A stretch of 64,000 nucleotides of DNA from Aquificales bacterium (GTDB taxonomy: Bacteria > Aquificota > Aquificia > Aquificales > Aquificaceae), in the NCBI GenBank assembly GCA_027037055.1, contig JALWBR010000022.1, positions 27,776 to 91,775 on the forward strand, read 5' to 3'. Under the pieces are notes generated by a model. The model was not told the origin of the DNA. It did not search any database and saw nothing but the letters and a program-made list of their open reading frames with translations. A program made the translations under genes and the position numbers. Positions 46,690 through 53,610 of this stretch are shown piece after piece (position 1 is the first letter of the stretch; each line of letters begins with the position of its first letter).

Positions 46690-47457
46690 ATGAAGATAGG
46701 TATATTTGACTCAGGAATAGGTGGTCTTACGGTTCTGAAGGCAATAAGGGAAAGGTATGACAAGGTTGATATAGTGTATCTCGGAGATACCGCAAGGGTA
46801 CCCTACGGAACTAAGTCAGCAGAGACGGTCATAAGATACAGTATTGAATGCAGTAACTTTCTCATTGATAAGGGAATAGATCTGCTTGTAGTAGCCTGCA
46901 ACACCGCATCCTCTTATGCGCTCAATACATTGAAGAACGACCTGAGCATACCTGTTGTGGGAGTCATTGAACCGGGTGTTAAAAAGGCGGTAAGGCTATC
47001 AAAAGGTGATAAGATAGGGGTTATAGGAACCACCGCAACTATAAAGAGCGGAGCTTACCAAAAGCTGTTGGATCTGTACGGTAAGAAAAGCATATCCAAG
47101 GCATGCCCTTTATTTGTACCCTTGGCAGAAGAGGGTATCACAGAAGGAGAAATAGCGTATAAGATAGTAGCTTATTACCTTGAAGACATAAAAAGGGAAG
47201 GGGTGGATGCCCTGATACTCGGGTGTACCCACTACCCTCTCCTTAAAAATACAATAAGTAAATTTATGGGTCCCGTTCCTATAATAGACTCAGCAGATGC
47301 GGTGGCAGAAGAAATTGAAGAGATAATAGAAAACAGGGGAGAAGGAACCCTTGATCTTTACTTTACCGACATTTCTCCCAACCTTCAAAACATGGCAAGC
47401 AGGATACTCGGGGAAAATATATATGTAAATCACATAAATGTACCCTGTTCCCTGTAA
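46690..47457 (+). CDS. murI: Glutamate racemase
   Basis: 255 residues. FDSGIGGLTVL, then the two catalytic cysteines in ACNTASS and GCTHYPLL, define MurI. It supplies D-glutamate for peptidoglycan. The stop is one base before the trmI start. Confidence 0.96.
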   Translation: MKIGIFDSGIGGLTVLKAIRERYDKVDIVYLGDTARVPYGTKSAETVIRYSIECSNFLIDKGIDLLVVACNTASSYALNTLKNDLSIPVVGVIEPGVKKAVRLSKGDKIGVIGTTATIKSGAYQKLLDLYGKKSISKACPLFVPLAEEGITEGEIAYKIVAYYLEDIKREGVDALILGCTHYPLLKNTISKFMGPVPIIDSADAVAEEIEEIIENRGEGTLDLYFTDISPNLQNMASRILGENIYVNHINVPCSL

Positions 47458-47458
47458 G

Positions 47459-48202
47459 ATGTTTAAGGAAGGTGATTGGGTTCTTATAGTTTATAAAGAT
47501 GAAAAAAGGTACTTGCGTAGGCTTGAATCCAAAGGGAGTATAAATGTAAAGAAAGAGGTACTAAAATTCTCCGAAGTAATAGGCAAAGAGGAAGGTTTCA
47601 AAAAGGGAAATTTTTCCATTTTCAGACCCACCCTTGAAGACATTATCCTTTACGGATTTAAAAGGAAAACCCAGATAATCTATCCGAAGGATACCTTCTT
47701 TATAGCCTTCAAGCTTGATATAAGAGAAGGAAGTAAGGTTTTTGAGTTCGGGACGGGAAGCGGATGCACAACGGTTGTCCTTTCAAGACTTGCAGGTTCT
47801 AAGGGCGAGATCTACTCCTTTGAGTCAAGCCCAGAGTTTTATAAAAACGCAAAAACAAATATGGAAACCTTCGGTCTCGGTAAAAATGTAAAGCTGTTCA
47901 ACAAGGACTTTCTTGAAGCGGATCTTGAAGAAAATAGCTTTGATGCAGGATTTGTTGATGTAAAAGAACCATGGCTTTACCTTGAAAAGATTCACAGGGT
48001 TTTAAAGAAGGGAAGACCTGCAGGTTTTCTGCTTCCTACCACAAACCAGATATCCGTTCTCCTTAAGGAGATGAAAGGCTTTTCAAATATTGAAGTGCTT
48101 GAGATAATGATAAGGTACTACAAAACCGTACCAGAAAGGATAAGACCGGAGGATACCATGATAGGTCATACGGGATATCTTATATTCGGGAGGAAAATAT
48201 GA
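47459..48202 (+). CDS. trmI: tRNA (adenine-58-N1)-methyltransferase TrmI
   Basis: 247 residues from the ATG at 47459, one base after murI. The N-terminal small beta domain and the SAM motif VFEFGTGSGCTTVVL fit TrmI, with IIYPKDTFFI before it as in the family. It makes m1A58 in the T-loop of tRNA. It overlaps ttuA by 4 nt, joining two enzymes that modify the T-loop. Confidence 0.9.
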   Translation: MFKEGDWVLIVYKDEKRYLRRLESKGSINVKKEVLKFSEVIGKEEGFKKGNFSIFRPTLEDIILYGFKRKTQIIYPKDTFFIAFKLDIREGSKVFEFGTGSGCTTVVLSRLAGSKGEIYSFESSPEFYKNAKTNMETFGLGKNVKLFNKDFLEADLEENSFDAGFVDVKEPWLYLEKIHRVLKKGRPAGFLLPTTNQISVLLKEMKGFSNIEVLEIMIRYYKTVPERIRPEDTMIGHTGYLIFGRKI

Positions 48203-49098
48203 GGTGTAAGATATGTGGTGAAAAACCGGTAATATATATGAAACATCACAGGCTCGCCCTTTGCGGTAAAGATTTCACCTCATGGTTTGAAAGATACACA
48301 GAAAGAACAATTAAAGAATTCAAGATGTTTAAAAGGGAGGACAAAATCCTTGTGGCTGTATCCGGGGGGAAGGACAGCTTAGCCCTTTGGTATGTCCTTA
48401 ATAAACTGGGATACAACGCGGACGGTTTATACATAGACCTCGGTATAGGGGAATACTCACGGACTTCCTATGAGAAAGCAAAAGGAATGGCTGAAAAGAT
48501 AGGAAGAAGATTAATAGTTAAAAAGCTATCGGAGGATGTACTTCCCCTTCCAGACCTCATAGACCTCAGCGGTAGAGAAGCCTGTTCCCTATGCGGTGTA
48601 TTAAAGAGATATAACTTTAACAGGGTAGCGGTTGAATACGGCTACAGCGTAGTAGCAACAGGTCACAACCTGGACGATGAAGCCTCTTCCCTGCTTGCCA
48701 ATGTTATAAACTGGAATGTAAAGTACCTTGGCAAAAAGGAACCCGTCCTTAAAGAAGAGGAAGGTTTTGTAAGAAAGGTAAAACCCTTTTGCAAATTTAT
48801 GGAGAAGGAAACCGCCCTTTACTGCCTTTTAAACGGCATTGACTTCATAGAAGAAGAGTGTCCCTTCTCAGAGGATGCATCAACCATATTCTATAAACAC
48901 ATACTTAACGATATAGAGGAGAGGTTTCCGGGTACTAAAATGAGGTTTTATTTGGAATATGTTAAAAAGATAAAACCGCTTTTTGAAAAGATAATGAAGG
49001 GTAAAACATCAGAGCTTAAAAGATGTAATATATGCGGTCAGCCGTCACCTTCCGAGATATGTCCCGTTTGCAAGCTAAAAGAAAGGGTTTTAAAATAA
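48199..49098 (+). CDS. ttuA: tRNA 2-thiolase, TtuA type
   Basis: 299 residues. N- and C-terminal zinc fingers (CKICG near residue 3; CNICG and CPVC near the end) flank a PP-loop ATPase with SGGKDS. A CSLC pair and ECPFSED supply the cysteines of the iron-sulfur site. The two terminal zinc fingers set TtuA apart from TtcA. It converts T54 of tRNA to 2-thioribothymidine, which raises tRNA melting temperature in thermophiles. Confidence 0.9.
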   Translation: MRCKICGEKPVIYMKHHRLALCGKDFTSWFERYTERTIKEFKMFKREDKILVAVSGGKDSLALWYVLNKLGYNADGLYIDLGIGEYSRTSYEKAKGMAEKIGRRLIVKKLSEDVLPLPDLIDLSGREACSLCGVLKRYNFNRVAVEYGYSVVATGHNLDDEASSLLANVINWNVKYLGKKEPVLKEEEGFVRKVKPFCKFMEKETALYCLLNGIDFIEEECPFSEDASTIFYKHILNDIEERFPGTKMRFYLEYVKKIKPLFEKIMKGKTSELKRCNICGQPSPSEICPVCKLKERVLK

Positions 49099-49110
49099 AA
49101 GATAAAGGCA

Positions 49111-49187
49111 CGGCCCGTAGCTCAACTGGATAGAGCGTGGGACTACGGATCCCAAGGTTGCGGGTTCGACTCCCGCCGGGCTGGCCA
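49111..49187 (+). tRNA. tRNA-Arg (anticodon ACG)
   Basis: 77 nt with CCA encoded. Acceptor CGGCCCG pairs with CGGGCTG (one G-U). D stem GCTC/GAGC, anticodon stem TGGGA/TCCCA, loop CTACGGA with anticodon ACG, and T stem GCGGG/CCCGC with TTCGACT. Reads CGN arginine codons. It ends at the base before the stop of the convergent hydrolase-like gene. Confidence 0.97.
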
Positions 49188-50081
49188 TTAATCCGAATAC
49201 TTTTTGATATTTTCCTTAATAAATTCGGAAGCCCTTATTATGGCATCCTTTGCCGCAAGGTCGTCAGCAAATGTTCTCCTATCCCCGTTCCTAAAATCAA
49301 AACCCCTTCCCACACCGGGATAAATTATAAGTTTTACCGGTTTACCCTTTTCCTTAAGATACTTAACAGCCATAAGAATGGGTCTCAATCTTTGATACTG
49401 CTCCTTTTCTCCGACAAAGAACAGTATGGGTATATCAAGCTGTTCAACCTCTTCCGCATATCTGTAAACCTGCATGGGTTCGGGTGCATTGGGATCCTGG
49501 AGATGGGGATAGTAGCCTACAAAACATACTATATCCTTCTTTTGCCTCTTTTTCGTAACGAGCACCTTAAGGGAATAATATCCTCCCCTTGTAAGTCCGT
49601 AAACACACACCTTTTTACTGCTAAGATAAGGTAAGGAAAGCAGGTAATCCAAGCCCTTATTTGCATCTTCCTCTATCTCATAATCATGCTCTATGGGAAA
49701 CTGAGGGATAAACCTACCCGTATAAAGATCGGGAGCAAATACAACAAGTCCCCTTGCCGCAAGCCTTATAACATGCATCTGAAAGTATTTATCAAGCCCC
49801 CTTCTTCCGTGTAAAAATAGAACCCCCGGATACTTTCCCTCCTTCTTAGGTCTTGCTATCATGGCGGGTATTTCCACATCCCCGTTCATATAGCTTACCC
49901 ATTCCACAACCACCTCGTGATTCTCAACATTTTTTATGATACCCTTCTCCCACCAATCCTTATCCCACCACCATGCGGTCTCTCCCCTCTCCTGAAGCTC
50001 CTTCATGAGATTTTCAATAAACTCATCACCGTAACCCGCAGAAAAGACAAAAAGGGAAAAAATAATTAATAGAACTGCCAT
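49188..50081 (-). CDS. Dienelactone-hydrolase-like secreted protein, catalytic residues lost
   Basis: 297 residues with a short signal peptide (about 1-18). The alpha/beta-hydrolase order matches dienelactone hydrolases: GVLFLHGRRG oxyanion region, a nucleophile elbow, PILFFVGEKEQ, and the C-terminal YPGVGRGF. All three catalytic positions are changed: the elbow Cys/Ser is Thr164 (GLTRGG), the Asp is Glu225, and the His is Arg259. It is probably a non-catalytic or altered protein. It converges with tRNA-Arg with no gap. Confidence 0.83.
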   Translation of the reverse strand: MAVLLIIFSLFVFSAGYGDEFIENLMKELQERGETAWWWDKDWWEKGIIKNVENHEVVVEWVSYMNGDVEIPAMIARPKKEGKYPGVLFLHGRRGLDKYFQMHVIRLAARGLVVFAPDLYTGRFIPQFPIEHDYEIEEDANKGLDYLLSLPYLSSKKVCVYGLTRGGYYSLKVLVTKKRQKKDIVCFVGYYPHLQDPNAPEPMQVYRYAEEVEQLDIPILFFVGEKEQYQRLRPILMAVKYLKEKGKPVKLIIYPGVGRGFDFRNGDRRTFADDLAAKDAIIRASEFIKENIKKYSD

Positions 50082-50104
50082 ATCTTCAACCTCCCTTGGT
50101 AATA

Positions 50105-50110
50105 TATAAT
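50105..50110 (+). promoter_or_regulatory. -10 box upstream of the small exported protein gene
   Basis: TATAAT ends 10 nt before the ATG at 50121, with only A/T-rich bases between. Confidence 0.5.
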
Positions 50111-50120
50111 TAATTAAATC

Positions 50121-50531
50121 ATGCCCAAAAGAATATACCTATTAACATTTGCCCTTATCTTCACTCTGATAAGCCTTTCTGAAGCGAGGAAACCTATATA
50201 CGGCGTGGGCCATATAGGAGCAATTTATTACAGAACAACAACGGATAAAGAGTATGTACGATTGATAATAGGAGGAGACATAGGCATAGATTTTCTGAGG
50301 GCGGGTGTAAGATTGTTACCCCTTGATTGGGTTGATATATACGCAAAAATAGGTTCGGACAGCTTCTGGATATACGGAGGTAGCAGTGTCTCCTTAGGGG
50401 AGATAAGCGACAAGAGAAGAAGATTCGTAGGTATAGAATTTGCCTTTGTTCAATTCAGCGTGATAGTTGAATATGCGGAACACAGCCCCGCAGAGGATAA
50501 CTTCGGTTTTGGTATAACCTTTAGCTTTTAA
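50121..50531 (+). CDS. Small exported protein, possible outer-membrane beta structure
   Basis: 136 residues with a signal peptide (about 1-22, LTFALIFTLISLSEA). The rest alternates hydrophobic and polar residues in short strands and ends in Phe, a hallmark of outer-membrane barrels. At about 110 mature residues it would be a small barrel of roughly eight strands. Not recognised as a named family. Confidence 0.7.
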   Translation: MPKRIYLLTFALIFTLISLSEARKPIYGVGHIGAIYYRTTTDKEYVRLIIGGDIGIDFLRAGVRLLPLDWVDIYAKIGSDSFWIYGGSSVSLGEISDKRRRFVGIEFAFVQFSVIVEYAEHSPAEDNFGFGITFSF

Positions 50532-50543
50532 AATATATACTGA

Positions 50544-50619
50544 CGGGGCGTGGCGCAGGTGGTAGCGCGCCGGTTTCGGGAACCGGAGGTCAGGGGTTCA
50601 AGTCCCCTCGCCCCGACCA
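50544..50619 (+). tRNA. tRNA-Pro (anticodon CGG)
   Basis: 76 nt with CCA encoded. Acceptor CGGGGCG/CGCCCCG, D stem GCGC/GCGC, anticodon stem CCGGT/ACCGG, loop TTCGGGA with anticodon CGG, and T stem AGGGG/CCCCT with TTCAAGT. All stem pairs except two A:T pairs are G:C, fitting a thermophile. Confidence 0.97.
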
Positions 50620-50683
50620 ATAGTATGCAAAGAAAAAGCTGATGTTATTCATTATTTTCAAAAAAAATTTACCACTTTGGTTC

Positions 50684-50812
50684 AAAAAAATTACCACCCT
50701 AACCCTTAAGAATATTCTGATTTTCTTATAAACATTGATACTCAATAATTTTCCGCTTCCCCAAAAATCCTGCTATGTCCCGCTATGTCACGAAATAGGT
50801 GGTAATTTTTTT
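50684..50812. repeat. Inverted repeat, possible remnant of a small mobile element
   Basis: AAAAAAATTACCACC (50684-50698) and its exact complement GGTGGTAATTTTTTT (50798-50812) face each other 99 bp apart. A third, imperfect copy (AAAATTTACCACTTTGG) lies just before the left arm. The segment between has no gene of its own but contains two near copies of GCTATGTC. It fits a decayed MITE or insertion-sequence ends; no transposase is present. Confidence 0.5.
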
Positions 50813-51121
50813 CTGAAAATTACATTTGCCCAAGAACTTATAGAGCAGGTTACAGCTTTTGTATCCCAAAGAATGGAATTTGTAAAAAGCTTCCTTGAGG
50901 TATATAACCTTCAATTTTACTCGGGAAAGCTTGACGAAGCCTTATCTATTCTCCGAGATCCAGAAGTTGATGAAGAAGATGCGCATCTACTTGCTTTGGC
51001 TCTGACCGTTCATGAGAAACGGAATATCCCTGTGTATATATGGACTGATGACTCGGACTTCTACGATGTCAATGAGATATTAAAAGGATACGACATCCAC
51101 CTGTTTAAACGTGTCAGGTAA
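50735..51121 (+). pseudogene. PIN-domain (VapC-like) toxin remnant, N-terminus lost
   Basis: An open frame of 128 codons, of which the first ~30 run through the inverted-repeat region and look non-native. The rest (an internal ATG at 50873 gives 83 residues) matches the C-terminal half of PIN domains: DEEDAHLLALAL supplies acidic residues, followed by PVYIWTDDSDFYDV. The N-terminal strand with the first catalytic Asp is missing, so it should not be an active RNase. No antitoxin is next to it. Confidence 0.6.
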
Positions 51122-51174
51122 ACTTCACATCTAAACCTCCCTTTAGCCACCCTCGTTACAAACCTCAAAGACCG

Positions 51175-52101
51175 TCATAGGACCTCCCTCACTTTATCTA
51201 TATCCTCCACCTTCTCTATATTAAATGTCCTTACACCATCCAGTGTTTGCTGTATAAGCTTTGTTAATACATTTTTAGGTCCTATTTCTATAAAGGTATC
51301 CACTCCGCGGTTTGCCATGTATTCAACACTTTGGAACCATTTCACGGAGGAGTAGATCTGTTTATAAAGATTTTCCCTTATCTCTGGAGCCATCGTATGC
51401 TCCTTAGCTGTTACATTCTGCACAACAGGTATATTTGCATTCTTTATAGGTGTTTGTGCAAGCTTTATTCTGAACATATCCGCCGCGGGTTTCATCAGGG
51501 AACAGTGAGAGGGTACAGAGACCTTTAAAGGAATAACCCTGGCTCCCTTTTCCTTTAAGATCTGTGAAGCCTCTTCAACCGCCTTCCTTTCCCCAGAAAT
51601 AACGGTTTGCATAGGAGAGTTGTAATTAGCAGGTTCAACTACACCACTTTTTATATTTTTACAAACTTCTTCTACAACTTCGGGAGATACCTTTAAAATA
51701 GCACACATAGAACCTTTTCCTTCTGGCACAGCCTCCTGCATATACTCACCTCTTAATTTTGTAAGCCTTACCGCTTCCTCAAAGGTTAGTGAACCTGCCA
51801 CAAGAAGGGCGGTGTACTCTCCCAAGGAATGACCCGCGGTATAATCTGGCTCGGGGAAACCTTCCTCCCTCAGAGCTTTATATATAGCGTAAGAGGTTAC
51901 GAGCAATGAGGGTTGGGTGATAGCTGTTTTATTAAGTAAATCCTCCGGACCTTCAAAAATAATACCGCTTATATCCTGTCTCAGGATTCTGTCCGCTTCG
52001 TAAAATATGTCCGCGGATATACGATATTTGTCATGGAAATCCTTACCCATACGCATATATTGGGAACCTTGACCGGGAAAGATATAGGCTATTTTACCCA
52101 T
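51175..52101 (-). CDS. fabD: Malonyl-CoA:ACP transacylase
   Basis: 308 residues. FPGQGSQ at the N-terminus, the catalytic serine in GHSLGEYTA and the histidine region VPSHCSLM define FabD. It loads malonyl groups onto acyl carrier protein. It stands alone, with no other fab gene in the window. Confidence 0.95.
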   Translation of the reverse strand: MGKIAYIFPGQGSQYMRMGKDFHDKYRISADIFYEADRILRQDISGIIFEGPEDLLNKTAITQPSLLVTSYAIYKALREEGFPEPDYTAGHSLGEYTALLVAGSLTFEEAVRLTKLRGEYMQEAVPEGKGSMCAILKVSPEVVEEVCKNIKSGVVEPANYNSPMQTVISGERKAVEEASQILKEKGARVIPLKVSVPSHCSLMKPAADMFRIKLAQTPIKNANIPVVQNVTAKEHTMAPEIRENLYKQIYSSVKWFQSVEYMANRGVDTFIEIGPKNVLTKLIQQTLDGVRTFNIEKVEDIDKVREVL

Positions 52102-52312
52102 GGGAACTAATATTATATAAGAAATAATGAAAAGGAAAAGGGAGGTGCCCCCCTCCCCTCTTCCCTCTACCCCCCTCTGGGTCCTCCTGCATTTTCAACC
52201 TTGTTTTTATTTATCCTATTCCTAAATATTGATGCTGTAAAGTCGCTTATTTGTCATCTTGACACGAAAATTTATGTAGTCTTTTTGTAGACCTTGCTAT
52301 AAAATTAGAGTT
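52102..52312. promoter_or_regulatory. Divergent intergenic region fabD / LuxR-type regulator
   Basis: A 211-bp gap. On the minus strand TATAAT (52117-52112) lies 10 nt before the fabD ATG. On the plus strand TAAAAT (52300-52305) lies 7 nt before the ATG at 52313. A GC-rich dyad, GGGAGG-TGCCCC-CCTCCC (52140-52157), lies between; its role is unknown. The 20 bases after it are C/T-rich. No small ORF is evident. Confidence 0.45.
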
Positions 52313-53569
52313 ATGACCGCTTATTTGATAAGATCTCTATACATTGCTCCTGCCATCTTCACCCTCTTCTTCTTTATGCTTTACGGAATACTGATACCCT
52401 TTAAGGAACACAAGATTCCCTTGATTCTGTTCTCCTCGTCAATCTTTGTATCCCTTCTTATGACCGCCTTCTTGATTAATAGGAAACTATTTGACAAACT
52501 TTTCATCCCAATGAATATGCTTATATCCGCATGCGTTATAGCCTATCCCCTCATACCCGCTTTCAAAGAGATATTCCTTATAGTTATAGGCGCATTATCC
52601 GCCTTTCCATTTATTAAAGGGGGATTTATATTTGCAAGCTCAAGAGACCCGCTTAAACTCGGTGCATACGCATTGGTTATCGGCAATTTGCTTTTTATCT
52701 TGGGTATCTTCGTCCCCGTAGATTTAACAATAAAGTATATAATAGCAGGTCTGTCGCTTATACCCCTTTCCTTTGTGGAACCAGAAAACAACTTTACCGA
52801 TGAAACACCCAAAAATGTTCTTATACACCTTCCCATTCTGTTTATGTACTTTATAGTTTACGGTATATTCCACGGTACAATCCATCCCATTTACAGGGAG
52901 CAAGCCTATCTGTTCGGAACGGAGCAGATATTTTATACCGCTGCGGTGGTATTTTCCGTTTATATCTTCAGAAAATACCTTGATTTTGGTTTCGTTATCG
53001 GTGTGGTTTTTGGAATTTTAGCCTTCACATTTTTTGATCCGGACAACAGATTTCTGGTTAATTTGAGCATGTATCTCATTCAAACTTCCTTCGGTATTGT
53101 GAACCTATACCTTGTAAGATTGTTCTCGGAAAGCACCAATCCCATAAAATCCTTCGGATTGGGATTCGGCACCGTTTTCCTCGCCCATGTGCTCGGTTAT
53201 TCCCTCACCATATTAGCTTACCAGTATATGAGATATATTGTTATGGCGGGAAACATCTTCCTTGGGGGAGGTCTTATAGCCATATACACACTATTTTTAA
53301 GAAAGCAAAAGCAGGAAGTTGTTTATGTCGTTGAAACTCCGGAATCTCCGGATCCGAAAAAAATAGCCTTTGAGAAGTTCAGCATGGGACTTTCTGGCAG
53401 GGAAAGAGATGTATTGAGACTAACGGTTGAAGGAAAAACAATAAAGGAGATATCCGAGATACTTAAGATTTCCGAATCCGCCGTTAAAACATATCTGCAG
53501 AGAATATATCAGAAAAAGAATGTATCATCAAAGGATGAACTCATGGAAAAGTTAAGCGAACTAATGTAA
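52313..53569 (+). CDS. Membrane-bound LuxR-type transcriptional regulator
   Basis: 418 residues. The first ~335 residues form about 12 hydrophobic segments with no recognisable transporter motif. The C-terminal ~65 residues are a LuxR/GerE helix-turn-helix (LSGRERDVLRLTVEGKTIKEIS, SAVKTYLQRIYQK). It would sense a signal in or across the membrane and bind DNA while anchored. It sits 41 bp before the aconitase gene in the same direction, so control of carbon metabolism is a reasonable guess. No receiver domain. Confidence 0.82.
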   Translation: MTAYLIRSLYIAPAIFTLFFFMLYGILIPFKEHKIPLILFSSSIFVSLLMTAFLINRKLFDKLFIPMNMLISACVIAYPLIPAFKEIFLIVIGALSAFPFIKGGFIFASSRDPLKLGAYALVIGNLLFILGIFVPVDLTIKYIIAGLSLIPLSFVEPENNFTDETPKNVLIHLPILFMYFIVYGIFHGTIHPIYREQAYLFGTEQIFYTAAVVFSVYIFRKYLDFGFVIGVVFGILAFTFFDPDNRFLVNLSMYLIQTSFGIVNLYLVRLFSESTNPIKSFGLGFGTVFLAHVLGYSLTILAYQYMRYIVMAGNIFLGGGLIAIYTLFLRKQKQEVVYVVETPESPDPKKIAFEKFSMGLSGRERDVLRLTVEGKTIKEISEILKISESAVKTYLQRIYQKKNVSSKDELMEKLSELM

Positions 53570-53589
53570 AAGTCTATAAAATAAGAAGT

Positions 53590-53606
53590 TATAATCTGAA
53601 GGAGGT
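53590..53606 (+). promoter_or_regulatory. Promoter -10 and ribosome binding site of acn
   Basis: TATAAT (53590-53595) and AGGAGGT (53600-53606), with the ATG at 53611. Unlike many genes here this one has a strong Shine-Dalgarno. If the -10 is real, the transcript would start within the SD, so the actual promoter may lie further upstream. Confidence 0.4.
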
Positions 53607-53610
53607 AAGA

